Origin: Rhodobacteraceae bacterium LMO-JJ12
GTDB lineage: Bacteria > Pseudomonadota > Alphaproteobacteria > Rhodobacterales > Rhodobacteraceae
Length of the DNA: 64,000 nucleotides
NCBI GenBank assembly: GCA_021555075.1
Contig: JAKGBX010000001.1
Coordinates: forward strand, 434,001 to 498,000
Reading direction: 5' to 3'
The position numbers were made by a program, and so were the translations under genes. The notes below the pieces were generated by a model, which saw only the letters and a list, made by a program, of their open reading frames with translations, searched no databases and was not told where the DNA came from. This document shows positions 8,719 to 17,130 of this stretch, piece by piece; position 1 is the stretch's first letter; the number at the start of each line of letters is the position of its first letter.

Positions 8719-9885
8719 CTAGTCCACCCAGATTGGTTGCATTGATTGCGCCGCATTCCGATAGTCGTGCGCCAGCTTTTCGATATCCTCGACGGATACG
8801 TTGACACCGCCGACGCCTGCCAGAAGCCCGTGCAGCCGAGGCGGGTTTTGCACGCCAAAGAGCGCGGCTTGAAGTTCCTGATGCAATACGCCGCCCATGC
8901 CGGGAGAATAGTTGCGATCCAGAACGATGGCGCAAGGCACACCGGCAAGCGCGTCGCGCAATGTCTCGATGGGAAGGGGACGAAACAGCCGTACCTTTAG
9001 CAATCCGGCGGCAACGCCGTTTTCACGCAAGCGGTCCACCGCCTGGCGCGCCGTGCCGCACATGCTACCCATGGTGACAAACAGAATCTCTGCGTCTTCG
9101 GCGCGATAGTACTCAAGTGGCGCAGTAAGACGGCCGGTCATATCAGACCAATCGCGCCCGGCCTGTTCGGTAGCCGTTTCGACTTGTGCCATGGCCTTGG
9201 CCATCTCCCGACGGGTGAGGTTCCAGGAGGCTTGATCAATAGGCGCGCCGAGTGAGCGGTTTGAACCATCGCCCAACTGGATATCGCGCTTGGTGCGGGG
9301 CAGGTAATTTGCCACGGATTCCTTGGAAGGCAGACTGACCGGCTCGACCGAATGGGAGACGTAAAAGGCGTCGTGATTCACCATGACGGGTAGATTAACC
9401 GCCTCGGCGATGCGAAACGCCTGGATCACCGTGTCGAGAGAATCCTGCGGGCATTCGCTATAGAGCTGAATCCAGCCTGTGTCGCGCTGAGACAGGCTAT
9501 CGATCTGATCGGGCCAGAAGCCCCATGGGGATGCCGGAGTGCGATTGACGTTGAACATCACGATCGGCGTGCGCGCGCCAGCTGCAAAATGCAGCAGTTC
9601 GTGCATCAACAGCAACCCTTGCGAGGATGTTGCCGTGAACACCCGCGCACCGGTAGCCGAGGCGGCGATTGCGGCGGCCATGGCAGAGTGTTCCGATTCT
9701 GGCGTCAGAAGTTCGGCATCAAAGAGATTGCTACTTTGAAAGTCGATCAGCTTTTCCAGGATCGGCGTCTGCGGCGTAATCGGATAGAGCGGCGCGACAT
9801 CGGGGGTGGCCAGGCGTACGCCCCAGGCCACTGCATGGTTGCCGTTCAAGAGCTGCATGGTGTCGTTGAAAGCCGGGGCGTTCAT
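8719..9885 (-). CDS. 2-oxoacid:acceptor oxidoreductase, alpha subunit (PorA/KorA type)
   Basis: This 388-residue protein starts at ATG 9885, which overlaps the stop of the GltD-like gene (ATGA). Domain I begins GNHAVAWGVRLATPDV and YPITPQTPILEKL, the pyrimidine-binding signature of PorA. ESEHSAMAAAIAASATGARVFTATSSQGL is the family's central motif, shown here across about residues 60-90. The C-terminal domain II (AEILFVTMGS...VRLFRPLPIETLRDAL) is present. With the beta subunit, the gamma domain fused to the ligase, and the ferredoxin domain of the GltD-like protein, all four parts of a bacterial 2-oxoacid:ferredoxin oxidoreductase are encoded in one operon. It probably makes the reduced ferredoxin that HcrB needs. 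Confidence 0.87.
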   Translation of the reverse strand: MNAPAFNDTMQLLNGNHAVAWGVRLATPDVAPLYPITPQTPILEKLIDFQSSNLFDAELLTPESEHSAMAAAIAASATGARVFTATSSQGLLLMHELLHFAAGARTPIVMFNVNRTPASPWGFWPDQIDSLSQRDTGWIQLYSECPQDSLDTVIQAFRIAEAVNLPVMVNHDAFYVSHSVEPVSLPSKESVANYLPRTKRDIQLGDGSNRSLGAPIDQASWNLTRREMAKAMAQVETATEQAGRDWSDMTGRLTAPLEYYRAEDAEILFVTMGSMCGTARQAVDRLRENGVAAGLLKVRLFRPLPIETLRDALAGVPCAIVLDRNYSPGMGGVLHQELQAALFGVQNPPRLHGLLAGVGGVNVSVEDIEKLAHDYRNAAQSMQPIWVD

Positions 9886-11531
9886 GATGTCGTGTCCTCT
9901 TGCATGTGGATGGATCCTGTCGGACATTCCGCGACGCACAGACCGCAGCCTTTGCAGAAATCGGGGTCCACGAGATATCCGCCATCGACCTTGGTGATCG
10001 CCATGTCGGGGCAATAGAAATAGCAGTTGTCACAATAGATGCAGGTGCCGCAGCTGAAGCATCTTCCTGCCTCGGATACGGCGTCATCTGCCGAGAGCGG
10101 CTGTTGCACCTCGTCAAAACTCTTGAGCCGTGTTTCAACGTCTGTTGTGTCTTGGATCAGGCGGGCGTGGTCGTCCTGATAGGCGATGTTGATCCGGTCA
10201 TAACCGACCTCTTCGGCATTCCCGGCAGGCGACTGGGCCGCCTCTGGCAACAGGCGGGCGGCGACAGCGTGTGCAGCTTCCTTTCCCATGCCTACGGCCT
10301 GGGTCACAAATCGGCTCATGCTGGCGACATCACCACCGGCAAACACACCGGGGGCGCCTGTTTGCCATGTGTCGTCAACACCGACGACGGGGCCTTTTGC
10401 GGGCAGCAAACCAGCCCATCGTTCCAGATCAGCATCTTGTCCGATGGCGGGAATGATGGTGTTTGTGGAGAGCTCGAATTCGCTATCACTGACAGGGTCG
10501 ATGCTGAATTTTCCGGGTGCCTGACCCGGTGTGAATTTCACGCGGATGCAGCGCATTGTCACCTGCTCTCCATCAGCTTGGGCAGATTGCATCATTGTGC
10601 CGGAAACAAAGACAACACCTTCCTCGGTGGCCTCGTTGATTTCGACCTGTTGTGCGGGCAACTTGCCTTCTGGTTCCAGGGACAGGACGGTTACGTCGCG
10701 CCCAAGACGCCGGGCGGAACGGGCAACATCCAACGCTGCACTGCCACCGCCGATGACGACGACATGCTCTCCGGTTTTATTGCGTTGCTCGGTTGTCGGT
10801 GCGGCCAAAAACTCGGCGCTGTCGATGACCCAAGGTTGCGCATAGTCAATGCCGGGCAGCGGTTTGGGCAGGCTTGCTCCGGTTGCCAGAAAGACAGCGT
10901 CATGGATATCGCGCAGTTTGGCCAGGGCCGCTTCGTCCATCACTTCCGTCCCAAGGTGCAGATCAATGCCCATGGCGGTAATACGGTTGATCTCGCCATC
11001 GAGAATATCGCGGCTCAGTCGGTAGGAGGGGATGCCGTAGCGCATCAGTCCACCAAGCTGCTCCTTGGTCTCATAGAGTGAGACCTGAATGCCATAGCGC
11101 CGTAGCTGATAGGCAGCCGACAATCCGGCGGGCCCACCGCCAATCACCGCGACTGATTGATCAGTTTGCGACTTGGCAGCCGGGAATTTCCAGCCTTCAG
11201 CAAGGGCCTTATCACCGACAAAGCGCTCAAGGCTGCAAATGCCGACGGTTTCATCCAGATCTCGGCGATTACAGGCTGTTTCGCAAGGGTGATGACAGAT
11301 GCGCCCGGCAATGGCCGGGAATGGATTGTTGTCTGCCAGAGTGACGAACGCGTCATAGTGATTGCCGTCCTTGACCTGCTTGATCCATTCGGCAATTCGC
11401 CCGTTGACCGGGCAGGCACCAAGGCAGGGCGAGGGTTGGTTTTGATAGTTGGGTAGGGCGCTGCGCCAAGTGCCAGTCTTGCGGTTTTCGCTGGTCAGAT
11501 GAGTCCATAGCGGGGAAAGCTGTGTGTTCAT
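9882..11531 (-). CDS. GltD-like FAD/NAD(P) oxidoreductase with C-terminal 2x[4Fe-4S] ferredoxin domain
   Basis: The 549-residue protein has three parts. Residues 30-100 form a glutamate-synthase-type N-terminal cluster domain with C36, C40, C79, C83 and C87. Residues 126-440 hold two Rossmann folds: FAD (VAVIGGGPAGLSAAYQL) and NAD(P) (VVVIGGGSAALDVARSA), plus GVFAGGDV. Residues 491-540 form a ferredoxin domain with C491, C494, C497, C503, C507 and C526-x2-C529-x2-C532-x3-C536. It would link the 2-oxoacid oxidoreductase to NAD(P) and ferredoxin, as in the three-subunit 2-oxoglutarate:NADP oxidoreductase described for aromatic-degrading Azoarcus. It lies 3 bp after the ligase fusion and overlaps the alpha subunit. 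Confidence 0.85.
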   Translation of the reverse strand: MNTQLSPLWTHLTSENRKTGTWRSALPNYQNQPSPCLGACPVNGRIAEWIKQVKDGNHYDAFVTLADNNPFPAIAGRICHHPCETACNRRDLDETVGICSLERFVGDKALAEGWKFPAAKSQTDQSVAVIGGGPAGLSAAYQLRRYGIQVSLYETKEQLGGLMRYGIPSYRLSRDILDGEINRITAMGIDLHLGTEVMDEAALAKLRDIHDAVFLATGASLPKPLPGIDYAQPWVIDSAEFLAAPTTEQRNKTGEHVVVIGGGSAALDVARSARRLGRDVTVLSLEPEGKLPAQQVEINEATEEGVVFVSGTMMQSAQADGEQVTMRCIRVKFTPGQAPGKFSIDPVSDSEFELSTNTIIPAIGQDADLERWAGLLPAKGPVVGVDDTWQTGAPGVFAGGDVASMSRFVTQAVGMGKEAAHAVAARLLPEAAQSPAGNAEEVGYDRINIAYQDDHARLIQDTTDVETRLKSFDEVQQPLSADDAVSEAGRCFSCGTCIYCDNCYFYCPDMAITKVDGGYLVDPDFCKGCGLCVAECPTGSIHMQEDTTS

Positions 11532-11534
11532 GGA

Positions 11535-13664
11535 TCAGGCCTCCTCGGCGATTTTGGCGCTCTGGGCGAGCAGGCTGTAAGCCTCGCGGCAGGCAGCCAC
11601 GTTTTCTGCTTTTTTGGCGGGTGCGGTGGCTTCGATTGTGTTGCACAGCGTTTCAAGGTCAGGTGTCTCGAGCACAGCGGCGAGCGCGCCCAGAAGGGCC
11701 GAGTTTACCACTTTGCCCATGTTGTTGCGTCGCGCGATTGCTTTGCCGTCGACTGCGAAGATTCGGCGGTTCCCTAACTTGGGTAGCGATTCAGAAGATC
11801 GGGCAGAGTTGACCACAACCAAAGCGTTATCCGCCGATTGGGAGAGAAACGCCTCGTCCAGCAAGCTGTCGTCAAAGCACAACAGCGCGTCGGCTTGGGT
11901 GATGTTGCAGCGTTTCAGGATCGGTTGTGAATCTATCCTGAGGGAGGATGTGACCGGGGTGCCGCGCCGCGCACCGCCATATGTTGCGAAGGTTTGAACA
12001 TGTAGGCCTCTTGCAAACATCGCCTCCGCCAGCTGATTACCGGCGGTCTGAGCCCCTTGTCCGCCGCGCCCCAGGATCAGTAGTTCGAGCATATCGTACT
12101 CCGGTTTCTTTGAGAGCGCGCCTTGGTTTAAGTCTCTCAGCTTGAAGCGCTGAATTTTTCCGGTCGCGGTTTTGGGCAACTCATCGACAACTTCGATCCA
12201 TCTGGGGTACTTCCACACACCGATGGCGTTTTTGACATGGGTTTTGAGGTCTTCACGCAACTCATCTGCGAGGCCTGACGTCTTGAGGGTGATAAAGGCC
12301 ATGGGCTTGATGTGCCCCTCGTCGTCCTCGCGAGCGACCACCGCGGCTTCGATCACCTCGGGGTGTGAGGCCAGCGCCTGCTCCACTTCAAAGGGAGAGA
12401 CCCAACGCCCGCCGACCTTGAACATGTCGTCAGTACGTCCGCAGTAGGTGTAGTAGCCTTCGTCATCGCGGAAGTATTTGTCGCCAGTGCGGGTCCATTC
12501 GCCAGCGAATGTGGCGCGAGATTTGGCGCGTTGATTCCAATAGCCGTCTCCGGCTGACCCGCCAGAGACCAGCAACTCGCCCAATTCGCCATTGGCGACA
12601 TCATTGTCCTCGTCATCAACGAGGCGCAACTTGTAGCCCGGAATGGCACGACCGGAGGTGCCATAGCGGATGTCATCGGGCCAGTTGGACAAGAATACAT
12701 GCAACATCTCGGTGGACCCGATGCCGTCGAGTGTGCTCACACCCATCCGCTTGTCCCAGCTGCGCCCGACATCTTCAGGCAGGCCTTCGCCCGCCGAGAT
12801 GCAAAGGCGCAGGCGGTTGGAGCTGTTTTCAGGTGTGCAGGCGGGATCGGCCAGCATCGCGGAATAGAGCGTTGGCACCCCAAAGAACAGAGTCGGGTTG
12901 AACCTGTGCAGCATGTTGAGAACGGATTGCGGCGTGGGGCGGTCGGGCAGCAAGACCGTGGTGGCGCCAACTGACATGGGAATTGCCATTCCTGCGCCAA
13001 AACCGTAGGCAAAAAACAGTTTGGCCGCGCTGAAACAAACGTCGTCATGACGGATGCCAAGCACGTGTTTGCCATAATTATCGGCGACATAGGCGGGGCT
13101 GGTATGAACGTGGCGCACACCCTTTGGAGCGCCGGTAGAACCAGAAGAGTAGAGCCAAAAAGCCGTTTCATCCGGGCAGGTTTTCGCGGTTTCAAACGTA
13201 TCGGCAGCCTTGTCCATCATTGCGTGCAGGTCGGAGTGGCCGGTATTCGCAGCACCTTCAACAATTACATGTTGCAGGAACGGAAGCTGATCTAGCAGTG
13301 GCTCGATGACCTCAAGCAAAGGTGCGGAAATGAGCAGCACTTCGGCGCGGCAATCGTTGAGGATGTATAGATACTGGGAGGCAGGCAGCAAAGTGTTGAG
13401 GCAGACAGGAACGATTCCAGCCCTCACCGCCCCCCAGAAAACACAAGGATAGTCGACTGTGTCGTGCAACAGCAGCGCGATGCGTGTTTCGCGCCTGATT
13501 CGTAAGTCGGTCAGCATATTGGCCACTTTGTTGGTGGCCGTTTGAAGCTCGTGGTATGTCAGAGATCTGCTGGGGTCGATAAAAGCGACCTTTTTCCCAA
13601 ACCCGCTTGAGATATTCCTGTCCACCATCACGGTTGCGGCGTTGTAGACGGTTGCCGTTATCAT
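11535..13664 (-). CDS. Aryl-CoA ligase (benzoate/4-hydroxybenzoate type) fused to 2-oxoacid oxidoreductase gamma subunit
   Basis: The frame is continuous for 709 residues from ATG 13664; in-frame ATG/TTG codons up to 13742 exist, but they overlap the operator and lack a ribosome site. Residues 1-510 are an acyl-adenylate-forming ligase of the benzoate-CoA ligase group: N-A-A-T-x-x-x-D-R-N start, P-loop YSSGSTGAPKG, EWTRTGDKY, and catalytic K near 503 in PKTATGKIQRFKLR. After a linker of about 15 residues, residues 525-709 begin M-L-E-L-L-I-L-G-R-G-G-Q-G-A-Q-T-A-G-N and read as a complete PorC/KorC gamma subunit (ATYGGARRGTPVTSSLRI). No separate gamma gene exists in the operon, so this fusion should supply it. 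A lost stop codon between two former genes is the likely origin. Confidence 0.85.
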   Translation of the reverse strand: MITATVYNAATVMVDRNISSGFGKKVAFIDPSRSLTYHELQTATNKVANMLTDLRIRRETRIALLLHDTVDYPCVFWGAVRAGIVPVCLNTLLPASQYLYILNDCRAEVLLISAPLLEVIEPLLDQLPFLQHVIVEGAANTGHSDLHAMMDKAADTFETAKTCPDETAFWLYSSGSTGAPKGVRHVHTSPAYVADNYGKHVLGIRHDDVCFSAAKLFFAYGFGAGMAIPMSVGATTVLLPDRPTPQSVLNMLHRFNPTLFFGVPTLYSAMLADPACTPENSSNRLRLCISAGEGLPEDVGRSWDKRMGVSTLDGIGSTEMLHVFLSNWPDDIRYGTSGRAIPGYKLRLVDDEDNDVANGELGELLVSGGSAGDGYWNQRAKSRATFAGEWTRTGDKYFRDDEGYYTYCGRTDDMFKVGGRWVSPFEVEQALASHPEVIEAAVVAREDDEGHIKPMAFITLKTSGLADELREDLKTHVKNAIGVWKYPRWIEVVDELPKTATGKIQRFKLRDLNQGALSKKPEYDMLELLILGRGGQGAQTAGNQLAEAMFARGLHVQTFATYGGARRGTPVTSSLRIDSQPILKRCNITQADALLCFDDSLLDEAFLSQSADNALVVVNSARSSESLPKLGNRRIFAVDGKAIARRNNMGKVVNSALLGALAAVLETPDLETLCNTIEATAPAKKAENVAACREAYSLLAQSAKIAEEA

Positions 13665-13699
13665 TGAGTGGTCTTTCAAAACTTCTTCCTTTTTCATAA

Positions 13700-13717
13700 A
13701 AGGTATTGTAGTACTGC
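13700..13717. promoter_or_regulatory. Putative operator, copy 3 (ligase promoter)
   Basis: On the minus strand this reads GCAGTACTACAATACCTT, sharing GTACTACAATAC with copy 1. It ends 36 bp before the chosen ligase start, close to the 42-43 bp spacing of the other copies. That agreement supports both the operator and the downstream ATG at 13664. It is also 185 bp upstream of dctP on the other strand. Confidence 0.58.
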
Positions 13718-13769
13718 TATGCGTATTTAGTCGAATTTGCAATCGGAGATTTGTCTTGGAGGAGGAAAG

Positions 13770-13865
13770 ATGCCGAAACGCGGTTCAACTGGACGCACAA
13801 CGAGGGGCTGGATTCACGCGAAGAAGACTGTGCGTGGATGCGGTGTCATCAAGACGCGCGAATAG
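13770..13865 (+). CDS. Possible small basic leader ORF before dctP
   Basis: The 31-codon frame starts at ATG 13770, right behind a very strong ribosome site (GGAGGAGGAAAG), and ends at TAG 13865, 36 bp before dctP. The product is strongly basic (about ten Lys/Arg) and has one cysteine; it begins MPKRGSTGRTTRGW. No family is recognised. A second small arginine-rich ORF with a strong ribosome site stands at the same place before the other dctP gene (57329-57412). It may be a leader peptide affecting translation of the binding protein, or simply fortuitous. Confidence 0.35.
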   Translation: MPKRGSTGRTTRGWIHAKKTVRGCGVIKTRE

Positions 13866-13901
13866 ACGCGATACTCCAACACGGAGGTCAAAGGAGGAAT
13901 C

Positions 13902-14933
13902 ATGACCATTCACAAGACGCTACTAGGCCTTGTCGGGGGGGCAGCCCTTGCGGTTTGCACGCCGACCCTAACGATGGCTGCGGATTTTACATTTACCTTG
14001 CAGAGCTTTCTGCCAGCGCAAGCAACGATCCCCAGCAAGATCATTGATGTCTGGGCTGATGAGGTCGAAGCGGCCTCGAATGGGCGCATCAAGATTGATC
14101 GCTTTGCGTCGATGCAGCTTGGGGGCAAGCCGCCTGAGTTGATTGACCAGGTGATTGATGGGTCGCTTGATATCACATGGAACGTGTTGGGCTATACGCC
14201 AGGCCGATTCCCCATGACCGAGGTGTTTGAGCTTCCCTATATCGTGACAGATGCTCGCGCAGCGTCTTCAGCCTTTTGGCAGATGATGGGCGAACAGTTC
14301 TATGAGGCTGAATTCCAGGACGTCAAGATGCTGGGCGGATGGGTGCACGGCCCCGGCGTTATCCATTCGGCGGAACCAGTTACCTCTCCGTCGGATTTCA
14401 ACGGCATGAAAATTCGAGGCGCGTCGCGCCAGGTCAACGCACTCTTGAAGGAACTGGGCGCGACGCCGGTAGGTATGCCGATTCCTTCGGTTCCTGAGGC
14501 GCTATCCAAACACGTGATTGATGGTGCGACGATGCCCTGGGAAGTCACAAAGGCGCTGAAAGTGCCCGAACTCGTGACCAACCACACCGAGTTTACGGGT
14601 CCGATGCTTTATACGGTGGCATTTGTTTTGGTGATGAACCACGACAAGTATAACAGCCTTCCGGATGATCTGAAGGCGGTGATGGATGAAGCTTCTGGGA
14701 TGAAGTTTTCAGTCTTCGCGGGTGGTACCCAACAGGATTACGATGACCCCGGAAGGCAATTGGCAGTAGATCGCGGGAATAACATCATCTCGCTGGACGC
14801 TGCGCAATCTGCTGAGTGGGCCGCTGCTGCGGAACCTGTTTATGCAGCTTGGGTTGCCGAAATGGCAGACAAAGGCATTGACGGGCAAGCTTTGATAGAC
14901 CGCGCGCGAGAGCTGATGGCCGCCTACAAGTAA
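13902..14933 (+). CDS. dctP: TRAP transporter solute-binding protein (DctP family)
   Basis: The 343-residue protein has a signal peptide (residues 1-26, cleavage near TMAAD) and the DctP/7 family fold, with the mid-protein segment FNGMKIRGASRQVNALLKELGA that carries the arginine (R169 region) binding the substrate carboxylate. AAAGGAGG lies close before the ATG. It captures an organic acid in the periplasm for the DctQM permease encoded next. Its place next to the aryl-CoA ligase operon suggests an aromatic acid such as 4-hydroxybenzoate, but that is inferred from neighbours. A strong hairpin follows its stop, so it may be expressed above the permease genes. Confidence 0.88.
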   Translation: MTIHKTLLGLVGGAALAVCTPTLTMAADFTFTLQSFLPAQATIPSKIIDVWADEVEAASNGRIKIDRFASMQLGGKPPELIDQVIDGSLDITWNVLGYTPGRFPMTEVFELPYIVTDARAASSAFWQMMGEQFYEAEFQDVKMLGGWVHGPGVIHSAEPVTSPSDFNGMKIRGASRQVNALLKELGATPVGMPIPSVPEALSKHVIDGATMPWEVTKALKVPELVTNHTEFTGPMLYTVAFVLVMNHDKYNSLPDDLKAVMDEASGMKFSVFAGGTQQDYDDPGRQLAVDRGNNIISLDAAQSAEWAAAAEPVYAAWVAEMADKGIDGQALIDRARELMAAYK

Positions 14934-14939
14934 CCTGAT

Positions 14940-14970
14940 CGCTGCGTCGAAGTTCGGCGCAGCGTTTCTT
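14940..14970 (+). terminator. Intercistronic hairpin after dctP
   Basis: CGCTGCG (14940-14946) pairs with CGCAGCG (14958-14964), a T-G wobble and CGA/TCG extend the stem inward to an AGT loop, and TTTCTT follows. It lies 6 bp after the dctP stop and before dctQ. It probably acts as a partial terminator or mRNA stabiliser giving excess binding protein over permease. Confidence 0.6.
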
Positions 14971-15002
14971 CCCTCTCTACATGAACAAGGAGGTCTGGTG
15001 CC

Positions 15003-15584
15003 GTGCACGCACTAATGGAAAGGCTTGCCCGCGCAATGGCGATACTCGGTGGTTTGGTTTTGATAGTTCTTATCATTATCACCTGCTTATCGGTTTTTGG
15101 TCGCGCACTGAATACTGTCTTTCATGGGTGGGTCGGAACAGTCCTACCGGGAATGTCGCAATGGTTCCTTGAGATTGGCGTCGGGCCGATCCTTGGGGAT
15201 TTCGAGATTGTTGAAGCCGGGGTTGCTTTTGCCATCTTCGCCTCGCTGCCGCTTTGCCAGATATCGTCCAGCCACGCTTCGGTTGACATTTTTACCAGCA
15301 CGCTACCGGTCAAAACCAGAAGGTTCCTCCAGATGATCACTGAGATCCTGTTCGCCGCTGTCCTAATATTAATCGCATGGCGATTGTTCGAGGGCATGCT
15401 GTCCAAGAAGAGCTATGGAGAAACCACGTTTCTTTTGCAGTTTCCGATCTGGTGGGGGTATGCCGCCAGCCTGTTTGGGGCCGTCTTCGCTGCGATTGCG
15501 GGAATCTATATGGCAGGCGTGCGGGTATTCGAGTTCTTGTACCACCGTGATCTCATCCGCGATGACTGGGAGGCTGTGGAATGA
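15003..15584 (+). CDS. dctQ: TRAP transporter small permease (DctQ)
   Basis: This 193-residue protein begins at GTG 15003, with AAGGAGG at the right distance upstream. It has four hydrophobic segments (about residues 15-40, 62-82, 105-125 and 138-165), as expected for DctQ. Its stop overlaps the dctM ATG by four bases. It forms the inner-membrane permease with DctM. Confidence 0.85.
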   Translation: MHALMERLARAMAILGGLVLIVLIIITCLSVFGRALNTVFHGWVGTVLPGMSQWFLEIGVGPILGDFEIVEAGVAFAIFASLPLCQISSSHASVDIFTSTLPVKTRRFLQMITEILFAAVLILIAWRLFEGMLSKKSYGETTFLLQFPIWWGYAASLFGAVFAAIAGIYMAGVRVFEFLYHRDLIRDDWEAVE

Positions 15585-16897
15585 GCCCGCTTGAAATCGG
15601 AATTCTGTCATTCCCTGCCCTGATGATTCTGATCTTTGTGCGGGTGCCGATTGGGCTTGCCATGTTTCTTGTCGGGTTTGCTGCGATGTGGATCATCACC
15701 GGAAGCCCAGGCATGGCCATGGCGCGCCTCAAGAGTGAAACTTATACGACCTTTTCCTCCTATTCGCTGACCATCGTTCCGATGTTTCTGCTGATGGGGC
15801 AGTTTGCGACACTTGGCGGGATGAGTACATCGCTGTTCAAGGCCGCCGAAGGGTTCCTTGGTCATCGCAAGGGCGGGGTTGCTATGGCTTCGATCGGGGC
15901 GTGCGCGGGATTTGGCGCGATCTGTGGCAGTTCGCTGGCGACGGCTTCGACTATGGGGCGCGTCGCGTTGCCGGAAATGAAGAGATACGGCTATGCTGGT
16001 GGTTTCTCGACTGCGACACTGGCGGCTGGCGGCACTTTGGGCATTCTCATACCGCCCTCTGTCGTGTTGGTGATCTATGCGATTCTGACGGAACAGAATA
16101 TTGCCAAACTATTCTTGGCAGCGGTGGTGCCGGGTCTATTGGCTGCGTTTGGCTACGTTATCGCGATTTCGGTTTATGTGCGGATTCACCCGGACAAGGC
16201 CGGGACACGCCCACCGGTGCCTATGGCTCAAAGGTTTGCAGCTTTGCTCGATGTTTGGCCGGTCTTGCTGGTTTTCGGCTTGGTTGTCGGCGGCATTTAT
16301 CGCGGTTGGTTCACACCGACAGAAGGCGCAGCCGTTGGCGCCTTCGGGACAGGTGCGATCGCGTTTTTCAATGGTGGACTGAACTGGTCTACGTTGCTGG
16401 ATAGTATCGTCGTGACTGCGCGCTCAACCGGTATGGTGTTCTTCATCATTCTGGGTGCAGCGTTCTACAACGGATTTCTCGCGCGTTCGCAAGTGCCACA
16501 GGAATTGTCGCTCTATGTCGTCGGTCAGAATTTCAGCCCCTGGACTATCCTGACGCTCATTCTCGTGTTCTATCTGATTTTTGGCTGTCTGATGGACAGC
16601 TTGTCGATGATCCTGCTCACGATTCCGATCTTCTTTCCGGTGATCTCGGTCCTCGACTTCGGGATGAGCCAGGAACATCTTGCGATCTGGTTCGGTATTC
16701 TGGTGCTGATCGTGGTCGAGGTGGGGTTGATAACACCGCCGGTAGGGATGAATCTGTTCATTATCAATTCAATGGACAACTCAACGCCGATTGTCGAAAC
16801 TTACAAGGCCGTTGGATATTTCGTAGCCTCCGATCTGATACGGGTATTCATCCTTGTTATGTTTCCGGCGATAACGTTGTTTCTACTGCCTGCTTGA
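15581..16897 (+). CDS. dctM: TRAP transporter large permease (DctM)
   Basis: The 438-residue protein has about twelve membrane spans and typical DctM motifs: GSSLATASTMGRVALPEMKRYGY near 128-150, TLAAGGTLGILIPPSVVLVIYA, and FLIFGCLMDSLSMILLTIPIF in the second half. It is the ion-coupled half of the TRAP permease, working with the preceding dctQ (four-base overlap) and dctP. It is the last gene of this plus-strand operon. Confidence 0.88.
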   Translation: MSPLEIGILSFPALMILIFVRVPIGLAMFLVGFAAMWIITGSPGMAMARLKSETYTTFSSYSLTIVPMFLLMGQFATLGGMSTSLFKAAEGFLGHRKGGVAMASIGACAGFGAICGSSLATASTMGRVALPEMKRYGYAGGFSTATLAAGGTLGILIPPSVVLVIYAILTEQNIAKLFLAAVVPGLLAAFGYVIAISVYVRIHPDKAGTRPPVPMAQRFAALLDVWPVLLVFGLVVGGIYRGWFTPTEGAAVGAFGTGAIAFFNGGLNWSTLLDSIVVTARSTGMVFFIILGAAFYNGFLARSQVPQELSLYVVGQNFSPWTILTLILVFYLIFGCLMDSLSMILLTIPIFFPVISVLDFGMSQEHLAIWFGILVLIVVEVGLITPPVGMNLFIINSMDNSTPIVETYKAVGYFVASDLIRVFILVMFPAITLFLLPA

Positions 16898-16954
16898 CGT
16901 TGATTAGATGTCGGCGTGATGAACGGGCACACCTGTAACCGGGTGATTGAGTAG

Positions 16955-16983
16955 CCGCCTGCCCTTAAGAAACTGGCAGGCGG
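16955..16983. terminator. Hairpin between convergent dctM and modC
   Basis: CCGCCTGCC (16955-16963) and GGCAGGCGG (16975-16983) form a perfect 9-bp stem with an 11-base loop, 58 bp after the dctM stop. There is no T-run on either side, so it may be a weak bidirectional terminator or an mRNA 3' stabiliser. Confidence 0.4.
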
Positions 16984-17130
16984 ATCTGCTCGGAGGTACT
17001 GACCAATGTTTCCCAAGTAAACCCAGTTCGCCGGAATTTGTAGATAGTTCGCGTTATGGTCCAGGCAACTCGGCCAGCTATCCTGATTCAGGAGACCAAT
17101 GATGCACGCTATCAGTGCCACCAATCTGTT

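Noticed and set aside
12090-12110. Sequencing error joining ligase and gamma genes
   Set aside because: The linker reads through in frame with normal codons, both domains are intact and no frame change is needed. It remains possible, so it is listed as a check in the findings.
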